A program made the translations under genes and the position numbers. Under the pieces are notes generated by a model, which was not told where the DNA came from, did not search any database, and saw only the letters and a list, made by a program, of their open reading frames with translations. From Salipiger pentaromativorans (GTDB taxonomy: Bacteria; Pseudomonadota; Alphaproteobacteria; Rhodobacterales; Rhodobacteraceae): a stretch of DNA of 64,000 nucleotides. Location: NCBI RefSeq assembly GCF_024721115.1, contig NZ_JAMDHK010000010.1:62001-126000 (forward strand), read 5' to 3'. This document shows, piece after piece, positions 1-8,784 of the stretch (position 1 is the first letter of the stretch; every line of letters begins with the position of its first letter).

Positions 1-27
1 CCGAGAGTTTGTTTGAGGGTCTTCCGG

Positions 28-1338
28 TCACTGCGCGGCGCCAGGCAGCCACAGCGACAGGATTGGAAAGGCGATGATCAGGGCGAGCGTCACGAAATCG
101 GACGCCAGAAACCCGAAGGTGCCCCGGAAGATCTGGCCGAGGGTCACCTCGTCCCCCATCGCCCCTTTGACGACGAAGATGTTCAGCCCCATCGGCGGCG
201 TGACCATGCCCATTTCGAGCAGCTTCACGGTGATGACCGCGAACCAGACGAGATTGACGTCGAAATGCTCCAGGACCGGGGTCAGGACCGGCAGGGTCAG
301 CAGCATGATCGAGACGGGTTCCAGAAAGCAGCCCATCACCAGATACAGCAGCGCGATGGACAGGATCAGCCCAAGCTGCGTGTGGATATGGGTCGAGACG
401 AGATCCGAGAAATACCCGGCGATCCCGGTCAGCCCCAGCAGGCGCTGGAACAGCGCGGCGCCCACCACGATGATAAAGATCGACGCGGTCCCGGTGGCCG
501 TGCGCCGCAGCGCATCGCGGAACCCCGCGACGGTGAAGGACCGCCGCAGCACCGCCAGAAGGATGGTCAGCCCCGCGCCGATGGCGCCCGCCTCGGTCGG
601 TGTGAAGAGCCCGGCAAAGATCCCGCCGATGACGCAGACGATGATCAGCGGCAGCGGCCAGACATCGCGAAACGCCTCGCGCCGCTCCTCTTCCGAAACC
701 TCCTCGGTCACGCGGGGGGCCAGCGACGGGTTCAGCGTCACCCGCAGCGTGATGTAGAGGATGAACATCGCCGCCGACAGGATGCCCGGCAGCAGCCCCG
801 CGAGGAACAGGCTGTTGATCGATTCCGACATGGTGATGCCGTAGACGATCATCAGCACCGACGGCGGGATCAGCGCGCCCAGCGTACCCGCCGCCGCGAC
901 CGCGCCCGTGGCAAGGCCGGGATGGTAATTCGCGCGCAGCATCTCGGGCACGGCGGTGCGCGAAAAGGCTGCGGCGGTGGCCACGCTCGACCCGCTGGCC
1001 GAGGCGAAAAGCGCCGCCGAGATCACCGTGGCCGACGCCAGCCCGCCGGGCAGCCAGCCAAGCGAGATCCGCGCCGAGCGGAAGAGGTTCTTGGTCAGCT
1101 CGGTCGATGCCGCGACATAGCCCATCAGCAGGAACATCGGGATCGCCGAGAGATTCCAGTCGCCCACCAGCTCGAAAGGCACCGCCGAGAGGATGCCAAG
1201 GCCCGCCTTGACGCTGATCGCCGCCGAGATCCCGCCGAAGGCGACCAGGCCCATCGCGATGCCCACGGGGACGCGCAGGGCGACCAGAAGCATGACAATC
1301 GCAACGCCGAGGGCGCCAATGGTTTCTCTTTCGCTCAT
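28..1338 (-). CDS. TRAP transporter large permease (DctM family)
   Basis: A 436-residue inner-membrane protein made almost entirely of hydrophobic segments. It matches DctM, the ion-coupled permease of TRAP transporters for carboxylates. Family hallmarks are the early GIAMGLVAFGG segment, the small-residue-rich stretch around residues 105-125 (ASASGSSVATAAA), the IPPSVLMIVYG loop and the MVTPPMGLNIFVV segment near the C terminus. It starts one base after the stop of the DctQ-like gene, so the two are co-transcribed. No DctP gene is visible here; it may lie left of the window. Closeness to tcuAB suggests tri- or dicarboxylate transport, which is inference. Confidence 0.93.
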   Translation of the reverse strand: MSERETIGALGVAIVMLLVALRVPVGIAMGLVAFGGISAAISVKAGLGILSAVPFELVGDWNLSAIPMFLLMGYVAASTELTKNLFRSARISLGWLPGGLASATVISAALFASASGSSVATAAAFSRTAVPEMLRANYHPGLATGAVAAAGTLGALIPPSVLMIVYGITMSESINSLFLAGLLPGILSAAMFILYITLRVTLNPSLAPRVTEEVSEEERREAFRDVWPLPLIIVCVIGGIFAGLFTPTEAGAIGAGLTILLAVLRRSFTVAGFRDALRRTATGTASIFIIVVGAALFQRLLGLTGIAGYFSDLVSTHIHTQLGLILSIALLYLVMGCFLEPVSIMLLTLPVLTPVLEHFDVNLVWFAVITVKLLEMGMVTPPMGLNIFVVKGAMGDEVTLGQIFRGTFGFLASDFVTLALIIAFPILSLWLPGAAQ

Positions 1339-1339
1339 G

Positions 1340-1861
1340 TCAGAATGCTCCCGAGGACTGGTGCGGCGGCGGCGGTGTGCCAGCGATCAGGTTGCGGATT
1401 GCCAAGGCGGTCTTCACAAGCGCCGCCAGCGACCCGAGGAACAGCCCCGCCGGCATCAGGATCCGCGCGGGCCAGATCGGAACGTTCCAGGTGCCGGTGA
1501 TATATTCCTTCACCTCGAAGGCCTCGATCGCGACACGGTAGTAGATCCAGCCGAGCAGCAGATAAAAGAGCACCGCCAGAAGATGGGCGAGCACATCCAG
1601 AAGATCCTGCACAATCGTCGGCAAGCGGTCGTAAAGCGCATCGACGACGATGTTTTCGTCCAGCACCTGCAACAGTGCCAAGGGCAGAAAGATCGCCGCG
1701 ACCATCAGATAAGAGGCAACGATCGTGTCGTTTCCGGGGATCGACACGTTGAAGAACGTCCGCAGAAGCACATCCGCGACAACAAGCACAAGCATGAGAA
1801 TAATGCCGAACCCAGAGAGCCCGACCGCGAATCTGCTGATCGCTTCCGTGATCTTTTCCAT
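1340..1861 (-). CDS. TRAP transporter small permease (DctQ family)
   Basis: A protein of 173 residues with four hydrophobic segments, the size and layout of DctQ, the small membrane subunit that pairs with DctM. Recognisable features are the motif around NDTIVASYLMVAAIFLPLAL and the C-terminal IWPARILMPAGLFLGSLAAL segment. I chose the ATG at 1861 (MEKITEAISRF) because a G-rich ribosome-binding stretch precedes it and the residues further upstream do not look like protein. The large permease follows after one base. Confidence 0.88.
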   Translation of the reverse strand: MEKITEAISRFAVGLSGFGIILMLVLVVADVLLRTFFNVSIPGNDTIVASYLMVAAIFLPLALLQVLDENIVVDALYDRLPTIVQDLLDVLAHLLAVLFYLLLGWIYYRVAIEAFEVKEYITGTWNVPIWPARILMPAGLFLGSLAALVKTALAIRNLIAGTPPPPHQSSGAF

Positions 1862-2114
1862 TTCCCCCACTTTCGTCCGGTCCACGTCCAGCCGCCAATC
1901 CGGCTGACAAGAGCCGGAGTATTCCGGGGATCCGAGAAAGCGCAAGCGCCCGGTTCCCGGAACGTCTGGCTTCTGGCTCCGCCTCGCTTTCGAAGAAGAT
2001 GCACCAGCGGCGCGCTACGTTCTGTCCACCACCTAACCGACAAGTGGCCCGCTCTGCGCGCAGAGCGAAACAGTGGGTTGCTCCTGCTCCGAACAAGTGG
2101 ACGGGCTCAGGTCA

Positions 2115-2380
2115 CACCATGCGGTCCATATCGGCCGTGGAACGGTAGCCTATTCCGGAAGGCAGGCGGCGAAGAGGTCACCGCACGCTTCGCCCCTTGT
2201 GGCATAGACGCGGTGAGGTCCGCGCGCGACTTCGAGCCTGTGGAAGACGCTCTTCATCGGGGCGGTGTCGGGGCAGTTTCCCTACCGACTCATCAAGGGC
2301 GTGCTTCTCACGGCGGTGAGGGCGTCGCGGTCGTCGTCAGCCGCCTGTTGAACGCCGCGATCCGAATGCGGGATCAGCCC
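2115..2380 (-). pseudogene. Degraded IS3-type transposase C-terminal remnant
   Basis: Read on the minus strand this stretch gives LIPHSDRGVQQA, DDDRDALTAV, a stop, GNCPDTAPMKSVFHRLEV, YATRGEACGDLFA and, in another frame, GYRSTADMDRM. These correspond to the conserved IS3-family OrfB C terminus (HSDRGSQY...DNAPMESFFHTLK...YATRDEARRDLF...GY.SPADME). In-frame stops and at least one frame change show it is dead. It fills most of the gap between the TRAP genes and tcuB. The remaining bases to 1862 should hold the TRAP promoter, but I see no clear consensus. Confidence 0.7.
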
Positions 2381-2423
2381 AGTGGCAGCAGTCATACTTG
2401 CGGCAAGCCTCGACAACACCCCG

Positions 2424-3479
2424 TCAGGTCCGCTGCGCATCCCGAGCAAGCGCCGCCAGCCGGTAAAAGCCGTGAGCCATCTTGGAATAGGGCGTCAAGA
2501 GGAAGAAGGCGAGGACGGCCCCCAGATGCAGTGCCAGCAGAAGTTCCAGCGCGGGCGTGGCGCCGAAGACGTAAAGCGCAAGGCCCGACAGGCTGACCAC
2601 AAAGAGCAGCAGGATAAAGCCGAACTCGCCGCCCCGGACGCGCTGGTCCTGAAGTTCGGGCGCGGATTTCATCTTGAGCCGCATGAGACCCAGCGTGCCG
2701 AGGCACAGCAGGATCCCGCCGCTGACGCCAAGCAGCTTGGGCAGCGAGAAAAAGCGGTAGGGCGCGGGCATGTCGAAGACATAATGCAGGATCGTTCCCG
2801 ACGCCGTGGCGGCAAAGCAAAGCAGGAAACCGTACATCACCGCCTGGTGCATGTGCCGCCGCCCCTGCGAGAACCGGTCCTCGTCCTCGAAATTGCAGCC
2901 CTCGCCATGGCCCCCGGCCAGATTCTTCATCCGCCCCGCCGATCCGAAGGCGGTGATCAACTGCGACAGCCGCAGCCTTTCTCCGCCGACCTTCGACCAG
3001 TAGCGCCTCAGCCCGACCGCCAGCGCCACCACCGGAAACAGGAAAGCGGGCAGGAAGATCGCCACAAGCGCGTTGTGCGACAGCACCGCATAGAACCCTT
3101 CGCCATCCGCGGGCAGGCTGCGCGCAGCCCAGAAAAGCAGCGCCATGCCGAGGATCGTCGCGATGGCGATCAACGTGCCGTGATGGTGGAAGGCGCGCCC
3201 GAAGGATGCCGGAAAGGCGGTCTCTTCCCAGCTATCCTGACGCACCTCGGCCAGAACCCCGGGCAGGTTGAGCGCAAATTCATGCGGCTCGGTATACTGG
3301 CAGGCATAGTAGCAATTCTGGCAGTTGTGGCAGAGATTGGCGAGCTGGACCATGTCGCCGTCGCTAAAGACCCGGTTGGCGTGCAGCGCCGGAAAAACCG
3401 AACAATAGCTTTCGCAATAGCGGCAGGAGTTGCAGATCTGCGCCTGGCGGCGCGCCTCTTCGATCGGATTATCGTACAT
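2424..3479 (-). CDS. tcuB: Tricarballylate utilization iron-sulfur/membrane protein TcuB
   Basis: A 351-residue protein with two 4Fe-4S cluster motifs, C16-x2-C19-x2-C22-x3-C26 and C50-x2-C53-x2-C56-x3-C60, followed by several hydrophobic segments carrying histidines. This is the TcuB/CitB layout. In Salmonella, TcuB is thought to reoxidise the flavin of TcuA and pass electrons to the quinone pool. The gene overlaps the end of tcuA by 11 bases, so they form one operon. TcuAB homologues also sit in citrate and aconitate loci, so the exact tricarboxylate is not fixed. Confidence 0.9.
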   Translation of the reverse strand: MYDNPIEEARRQAQICNSCRYCESYCSVFPALHANRVFSDGDMVQLANLCHNCQNCYYACQYTEPHEFALNLPGVLAEVRQDSWEETAFPASFGRAFHHHGTLIAIATILGMALLFWAARSLPADGEGFYAVLSHNALVAIFLPAFLFPVVALAVGLRRYWSKVGGERLRLSQLITAFGSAGRMKNLAGGHGEGCNFEDEDRFSQGRRHMHQAVMYGFLLCFAATASGTILHYVFDMPAPYRFFSLPKLLGVSGGILLCLGTLGLMRLKMKSAPELQDQRVRGGEFGFILLLFVVSLSGLALYVFGATPALELLLALHLGAVLAFFLLTPYSKMAHGFYRLAALARDAQRT

Positions 3480-4863
3480 GGTTTGCGGCCTCCCGACCCG
3501 CGATGCGACCGAAGACGGTGCCGATGGTCATGCCGTAGCCGGCCAGATAGCCCTGCCCGAGGATCGAGCCCGCCATCGTCTCTCCGGCGGCCCAGAGGTT
3601 TTCGACGGGTCCCGCCTCGGTGCTGCATTGCGCGGTCTCGTCGACCTTCAGCCCGAGATAGGTAAAGGTCACGCCCGTGCGCAGGCTGTAGCCGTAGAAG
3701 GGGGGCTGCTCGATCCGCCGGGCCCAGTTGGTCTTGGGCGGGGTGAGCCCCGTTGTGGCGACGCCGTCGAGTTCCGTTGGATGGAACCCGTCCCCCTCGC
3801 CGCAGGCGGCGTTGAAGGTGGCGACCGTCTCGGTGAGCCGGTCCGCGGGAATGTCCATCTTTCCGGCCAACTCCTCCAGCGTATCCGCCTTGATGGGTGG
3901 AAAGACCGAGGGCATGAAAAGCGGCAGCGCCTTGGCGTCGATGATCACATGGCCAACCTGTTCGGGCTGCGCGGCGATCAGGCGCCCCCAGATCGCATAG
4001 CGCTTGGGCCAGACATCCTCGCCCTCGTCGTAGAACCGTTCGCCGTCGTTGTTCACCACGATCGAGAAGGGCACACAGTCGAGCCGGGTGACGATGCCGC
4101 CGTCGTATTTCGGCGCCCGCCCGTCGATGGCCACCGCGTGACACTGGGTCGGATCGCCGACCGAGATCACGCCCTGGTCGAGCAGGTCCCTCAGCACCAC
4201 CCCCCGGTTATAGGGCGTACCGCGAATGAGGAAATTGCGCGCGGGCGGACCCCAGGCCTCGGCCAGCCAGTCGATATCCGCCTGGAAGCCGCCGGAGGCG
4301 ACCACCACCGCGCCGGGCCGGACAGAACGGGCTTCGCCGCCGAGCTGGTAATCGACGCGGGTCACCCGGCTGCCGTCCAGCTCGATATGCGTGACCGGCG
4401 CCTCGTAATGCACCTCGATCCCAAGCGCCTCGGCGGTGCGGTAATAGGCGTTCACCAGAGATTTGCCGCCACCCATGAAAAAGGCGTTGGTCCGCGCCAG
4501 CGACAGCGTGCCGGACAGCGAGGGCTGAAAGCGGACGCCGCGTTCGATCATCCAGGGCAGGCATTCGCGCGAGCTGCGGATGACCATCCGGGCCAGGTGC
4601 TCGTCGGTCTTGCCCCCGGTCACCTTGATGAGATCGTCGAAATACTCATCCTCGCCATAGCTGTCGACAAGGACCGAGACCGGCTCCTCGTGCATGCAGC
4701 GGAAGTTTCGGGTGTGGCGCGAATTGCCGCCACGGTAGGGCTTTGGCGCGGCTTCGAGGATCAGCACGCGCGCGCCGCTTTCGGCTGCCGTCATGGCAGC
4801 GCAAAGGGCGGCATTGCCGCCTCCGACGACGACGACGTCGTACTCTGCACCTGGCTGTGACAT
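3469..4863 (-). CDS. tcuA: FAD-dependent tricarballylate dehydrogenase TcuA
   Basis: A 464-residue flavoprotein of the fumarate reductase/succinate dehydrogenase flavoprotein superfamily. The N-terminal FAD-binding motif is DVVVVGGGNAALCAA (residues about 9-23) and the C terminus has the usual LWAAGETMAGSILGQGYLAGYG FAD segment in shorter form. TcuA oxidises tricarballylate to cis-aconitate. The ATG at 4863 is preferred over upstream in-frame codons because AAGGAG lies six bases before it. It precedes and overlaps tcuB and is divergent from the LysR gene, as expected for a tcu locus. A TcuC-type MFS importer is absent; the neighbouring TRAP permease could replace it. Confidence 0.9.
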   Translation of the reverse strand: MSQPGAEYDVVVVGGGNAALCAAMTAAESGARVLILEAAPKPYRGGNSRHTRNFRCMHEEPVSVLVDSYGEDEYFDDLIKVTGGKTDEHLARMVIRSSRECLPWMIERGVRFQPSLSGTLSLARTNAFFMGGGKSLVNAYYRTAEALGIEVHYEAPVTHIELDGSRVTRVDYQLGGEARSVRPGAVVVASGGFQADIDWLAEAWGPPARNFLIRGTPYNRGVVLRDLLDQGVISVGDPTQCHAVAIDGRAPKYDGGIVTRLDCVPFSIVVNNDGERFYDEGEDVWPKRYAIWGRLIAAQPEQVGHVIIDAKALPLFMPSVFPPIKADTLEELAGKMDIPADRLTETVATFNAACGEGDGFHPTELDGVATTGLTPPKTNWARRIEQPPFYGYSLRTGVTFTYLGLKVDETAQCSTEAGPVENLWAAGETMAGSILGQGYLAGYGMTIGTVFGRIAGREAANHVR

Positions 4864-4935
4864 TCCGGACTCCTTCGGGATCACCTCGGGTCTAGCGCCA
4901 AGCCCGCCCATTGATAACTGCAAAGATTTTTGCGA

Positions 4936-4955
4936 TTATGCCGAAATGCGCATAA
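4936..4955. promoter_or_regulatory. Inverted repeat, candidate LysR operator
   Basis: TTATGC, eight bases, then GCATAA form a perfect 6-bp inverted repeat. It lies in the divergent tcuA/LysR region and spans the LysR start codon at 4946. LysR regulators often bind partly palindromic AT-rich sites of this size between themselves and their target. Placement over the start codon would suit negative autoregulation. The function is inferred. Confidence 0.4.
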
Positions 4956-5854
4956 ATTTCGATTTCGACGCCCTCGAGGCGTTTCTCGTCCTGTTCGAGA
5001 CCCGCTCGTTTTCCGCGACGGCGCGGCATCTGGGCACCTCGCAATCGGCGCTCACACGGCGGGTCCGCAAGCTCGAGGAGGCGCTTGGGGTCACGCTGTT
5101 CGAGCGGACCACACGCGCTGTGCGCCCGACGCTGGCGGCCAAGCGGATGAAAGCGCGGGCGCAGGCCATGTTGGACGAGGCGCGCGAGACCCTGCGCGAG
5201 ATGCGCGACGAGACGGCGCGTTTCGAGCATCAAAGCAGCGCCATCGTGACCGTGGCGGCAGTGCCGAGCGCGGTGCCCCGGCTGCTGGTTCCGGCGCTGG
5301 GAGTGCTCGGCGCGGGACAGGGCGGCGCCCGGGTGCGCGTGCTCGATATGCTCGCCAACGAGGTGGCCGAGGCGGTGGCAGGGGGCGAGGCCGATTTCGG
5401 CATCTCCTCGCTGCCGGTGCCCGAAGAGCAGATCGCCTTCGAGCCGCTCTTTGCTGATCGGGTGGTGCTGGCGGTGCCGCGCGACCATCCGCTGGCGGCG
5501 GGCGGCCCCGTGGCATGGGAAGCGCTGGCCGGGCAGCGCCTCGTCCTTCCGATGCAGGGCAGCGGCAATCGGGCGCTCATCGACCGGGCCCTGGCCCGCA
5601 GCGGCCCCACGCTGTTCTGGACCTATGAGGTTCCGCGCACCTCGACCGCGCTGGAGCTGGTGCGCGCCGGTCTCGGCGTCGCGCCGGTCCCTCTCTCCGC
5701 CGTGCCGCTCGCCGAGGACGGCCTTGCGCTCTGCACACTGACCGGCCCCGAGGTCTCGCGGCAGATCGGGCTTGTCGGGCGGCGCGACGCGGCGCTCTCG
5801 CCGCCGGCCCGGCGCCTGCGCGAGATCATCGTGGAAGAGGCCGCGCGGCGCTGA
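4946..5854 (+). CDS. LysR-family transcriptional regulator (TcuR-like by position)
   Basis: A 302-residue LysR protein. The winged helix-turn-helix is at residues about 3-60 (FDALEAFLVLFETRSFSATA, then SQSALTRRVRKLEEALG), followed by a periplasmic-binding-like effector domain. The ATG at 4946 is chosen because LysR proteins normally begin only a few residues before this helix; the longer in-frame extension would run through the tcuA coding region. Divergence from tcuA suggests it activates tcuAB in response to a carboxylate, as TcuR does, but that rests on position. Confidence 0.88.
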   Translation: MRINFDFDALEAFLVLFETRSFSATARHLGTSQSALTRRVRKLEEALGVTLFERTTRAVRPTLAAKRMKARAQAMLDEARETLREMRDETARFEHQSSAIVTVAAVPSAVPRLLVPALGVLGAGQGGARVRVLDMLANEVAEAVAGGEADFGISSLPVPEEQIAFEPLFADRVVLAVPRDHPLAAGGPVAWEALAGQRLVLPMQGSGNRALIDRALARSGPTLFWTYEVPRTSTALELVRAGLGVAPVPLSAVPLAEDGLALCTLTGPEVSRQIGLVGRRDAALSPPARRLREIIVEEAARR

Positions 5855-5863
5855 GCGCCGCTG

Positions 5864-6934
5864 CTATTTGCGAGGGCCGAGCCGCAGCCGCGAGGCCACC
5901 AGCGGCGCGGCGAGAATGATCAGCACGAGCCGCACGAGATGATGCACGACCACGATCCCGATATCCGCTCCAGCCGCCAGAGCAAGCAGCATCATTTCCG
6001 CCTGCCCGCCCGGAGCGAAGGCGAGCAGCCCTTCGAGCGGTGACAGGAGGCCGAGCTGCACCACCACCTCGGTGACAAACCCCGCGAGCGCCGCGAGGAT
6101 CAGCACATAGACCACCCCGGCAAGCACCTTGCCCCCGAGCTCGGCAAAGGTCACGCCCACATAGCCCGCCCCCAGTGCCACACCCAGAAAGAATTGCGCC
6201 GCCGAGATCACCTCTGCCGGCGGGCGGTGCTCGACAAGCCCGGTAAGCGACAGCGCCGCCCCCAGGATGAGCGGCCCCAGGACCGGCGCGCCGAACAACC
6301 TCAGCCGCAGGGCAATCCGCCACCCCGCATAGCCCGCGATCCCCATCAGGAGGAGTTCGGTCATCGGGGTCGGCGAAACCTGCGCCTTGTCGGGCGGGGT
6401 GAAATCGAGATCGAACGCATAGGCCAGCAGCACCGGAAGCAGCGCGACCGTGGCCACAACCCGCGTCGTGTGCACAAGGGCCAGCGCGCGCTCGTCGCCG
6501 CCCGCCTCCCTGCCGAACAGCACCATGTCGGTCAGCCCGCCCGGCATCGCCGCGTAATAGGCGGTGGCCCGGTCGAACCCGCAGACACGCATGAAATAGG
6601 GCACCCCCACCAGCCCGGCGGTGGCGACGAACAGCGGCACGATGGCGACCGTGTAGGCCATCCGGGGAATATGCGCCACGACGTCCGGCGTGATCGCGGT
6701 TCCCGCCGTCACCCCGATGATGAGACGGCTTGCCATCGTCATCGCGTCGTTCGTCACCAGCGGCGCGCGCATGAGCCCCGCGACCAGACAAAAACACATG
6801 GGACCGAAGAGCCAGGGCAGCGGCACGCCGAGCCAAAGGAAACACCAGGCCCCCGCCCCGGCGAGCGCCAGGGTTCCCAGCTGCGCTTTCCAGCGCGACA
6901 CGCGCAGCCATTCACGCAGGGACAATCTGGACAT
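5864..6934 (-). CDS. AbrB-family membrane protein
   Basis: A 356-residue polytopic membrane protein with the internal duplication of the AbrB family, sometimes misnamed ammonia monooxygenase regulator. Each half starts with a short PxPxLLGP-like segment (VPLPWLFGPM near residue 40; APVLGPLILG near 215) and carries AMPGGLTDMV and FAPGGQAEMM respectively. The biochemical role is not established; some members are proposed carboxylate transporters. It lies convergent with the LysR gene (9-base gap) and 49 bases after the last gene of the ABC operon, so it may be co-transcribed with it. Confidence 0.8.
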   Translation of the reverse strand: MSRLSLREWLRVSRWKAQLGTLALAGAGAWCFLWLGVPLPWLFGPMCFCLVAGLMRAPLVTNDAMTMASRLIIGVTAGTAITPDVVAHIPRMAYTVAIVPLFVATAGLVGVPYFMRVCGFDRATAYYAAMPGGLTDMVLFGREAGGDERALALVHTTRVVATVALLPVLLAYAFDLDFTPPDKAQVSPTPMTELLLMGIAGYAGWRIALRLRLFGAPVLGPLILGAALSLTGLVEHRPPAEVISAAQFFLGVALGAGYVGVTFAELGGKVLAGVVYVLILAALAGFVTEVVVQLGLLSPLEGLLAFAPGGQAEMMLLALAAGADIGIVVVHHLVRLVLIILAAPLVASRLRLGPRK

Positions 6935-6983
6935 GTGGCGGTCTTTCTCAGTCGCAGGACGGATCGCCCGGGCGGCACCGCGG

Positions 6984-7790
6984 TCAGGCGGTGCCGGATT
7001 TCGGCAGATGCAGCCCGGTCGAATTCAGCAGCTTTTGGGTGTAGGGATGCTTGGGATCGCCCACCACGGTTTCCGCGTCGCCTTTTTCGACAACCTCGCC
7101 GTCCTTCATCACCAGAACCCGGTGTGCGAAGTAGCGCGCGATGGAAATGTCATGGGTGATCATCAGGTAGCTGACGCCCATCTCCTGCCGGATCTTCAGC
7201 ATCAGGTTCAGCACCTGCCCGCGCAGGGACACATCCGCCCCCGAGAGCGGCTCGTCCGCGACGATGACCGACGGCTGCATCGCCAGCGCCCGCGCGATCG
7301 AAAGCCGCTGCCGCTGCCCGCCGCTCAGCTCATGCGGATGACGGTCTAGGAAATCCTCCTCGGTGCGCAGCCCGACATTGGCCAGCGTCTCGCGGATAAA
7401 GACCGCCCGGTCGCCCGTGTAGGCCCAGGAGGCCTGCGTCATCAGGCTGCGGATCGTCCGGCGCGGATTGAGCGAGGTGGTGGGATCCTGAAAGATCGGC
7501 TGCACCAGGGCGCGGGCCGCCTTGCGGTCGGCCTTGCCCATGGTCGCCCAGCTCTTGCCCCGGACCCGCACATCGCCGGTATCGGGCCGGAGGATCCCCA
7601 GCGCGATGCGCCCCAGGGTGGATTTGCCCGAACCGCTTTCGCCCACGACGGCAACGATCTCGCCCGGACGGATGGCAAGGTCGAGCGGCTTGAGCGCCAC
7701 CACCTCCTCGCCCGCGAGATTGGTAAAGGTCTTGGACACGCCGGTCAGTGTCAGGATCGGGTTTTGCGGAGTGGCGGCGTCAGAGCTCAT
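6984..7790 (-). CDS. Peptide/nickel-type ABC transporter ATP-binding protein (DppF-like)
   Basis: A 268-residue ABC ATPase with Walker [13 protein letters not shown], signature LSGGQRQRLSIARAL, Walker B VIVADEPLS and the switch histidine in MITHDIS. Unlike its partner it lacks a long cysteine-rich C-terminal extension, ending in HPYTQKLLNSTG. The ATG at 7790 overlaps the end of the upstream ATPase gene by 11 bases. It is the last gene of the five-gene importer operon running from 12372 to 6984. Confidence 0.93.
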   Translation of the reverse strand: MSSDAATPQNPILTLTGVSKTFTNLAGEEVVALKPLDLAIRPGEIVAVVGESGSGKSTLGRIALGILRPDTGDVRVRGKSWATMGKADRKAARALVQPIFQDPTTSLNPRRTIRSLMTQASWAYTGDRAVFIRETLANVGLRTEEDFLDRHPHELSGGQRQRLSIARALAMQPSVIVADEPLSGADVSLRGQVLNLMLKIRQEMGVSYLMITHDISIARYFAHRVLVMKDGEVVEKGDAETVVGDPKHPYTQKLLNSTGLHLPKSGTA

Positions 7791-8784
7791 GGACGATCTT
7801 CCGTTCCTTGCCTTGGCTGTCTTCGGCGGCGAAGCAGCGAACCAGATGCGCGGCGGCACCATAGGGCGTGGCCTCGGGCATTCTCTGGCTGCAGACCGGC
7901 TGCCGCACCGCGCAGCGCGGCTCAAACGGGCAGCCCTGCGCCTCGATACGCAGATCGGGCGGATCGCCGGGAATGGTGACGAAGGTGCCGTCCTCCTGGC
8001 GCCGCCCCTCCGCCGCCGCAAGCAGCCCGCGGGTATAGGGATGAGCCGGGGCGGCAAAGATCTGCTCCGCCGCGCCCCACTCGATGGTCCGGCCCGAATA
8101 CATAACGTAAATCCGCTCGCAGACCGTGGCGACCAGGTCGAGATCGTGGCTGATGAGCAGCATGGCCATGCCGGTGCTCTTTTGCAGCTCCCCCAGCAGC
8201 TCCATGATTTCGGCCTGCGTGGTGACGTCGAGCGCGGTGGTGGGCTCGTCCGCCACCAGAAGTTTGGGCCGGCATCCCAGCGCCACCGCCAGAAGCGCCC
8301 GCTGCCGCATCCCGCCCGACAGCTCGTCCGGGTAGGAGCGGGCCACATGGGCCGGCAGCTTCACCATATCCAGCAGTTCCTTCAGGCGGGCCTCGATATT
8401 CTGCTCCGGATCGTGCAGGAGGATCGCCTCGCGGATCTGCTTGCCGACACTCATGATCGGATTGAGAAAGGTCAGCGGATCCTGGAACACCATGGCCACA
8501 GGGTGCCCCCTCATGCCGACCCACTCCTCCGGCGTCATCCGGGTCACGTCGCGGCCGTCGAGCACGATGCGCCCGCCCGCGATCTCGGCGCGCTCGGGAT
8601 CGAGCAGACCGAGCAGCGCGCGCGCGATGGTGGACTTGCCCGACCCGGATTCCCCCACAAGACCGACCGTCTCGCCCTGGCGCACCTTCAGCGAGGCGCC
8701 CTGCGTGGCGTGGATGGTCGTGCCGCGAAGCGTGTAGTCGATGCGGATGTCGGAAATCTCGACGATGTTCTCGGTCTGGGTCAT
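7780..8784 (-). CDS. Peptide/nickel-type ABC transporter ATP-binding protein (DppD-like)
   Basis: A 334-residue ABC ATPase with Walker [13 protein letters not shown], signature LSGGMRQRALLAVAL and Walker [13 protein letters not shown]. The C-terminal oligopeptide/dipeptide ATPase extension contains CPFEPRC...QPVC, the cysteine motif that holds an iron-sulfur cluster in this subfamily. The start codon shares ATGA with the stop of the upstream permease gene. Energises the importer together with the DppF-like protein. Confidence 0.93.
   Translation of the reverse strand: MTQTENIVEISDIRIDYTLRGTTIHATQGASLKVRQGETVGLVGESGSGKSTIARALLGLLDPERAEIAGGRIVLDGRDVTRMTPEEWVGMRGHPVAMVFQDPLTFLNPIMSVGKQIREAILLHDPEQNIEARLKELLDMVKLPAHVARSYPDELSGGMRQRALLAVALGCRPKLLVADEPTTALDVTTQAEIMELLGELQKSTGMAMLLISHDLDLVATVCERIYVMYSGRTIEWGAAEQIFAAPAHPYTRGLLAAAEGRRQEDGTFVTIPGDPPDLRIEAQGCPFEPRCAVRQPVCSQRMPEATPYGAAAHLVRCFAAEDSQGKERKIVHEL

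Noticed and set aside
13-1500. A 495-codon plus-strand frame opposite the TRAP permease genes
   Set aside because: Composition (Arg/Gln/Asp/His-rich) is that of a reverse-strand shadow; the TRAP proteins are unmistakable on the minus strand.
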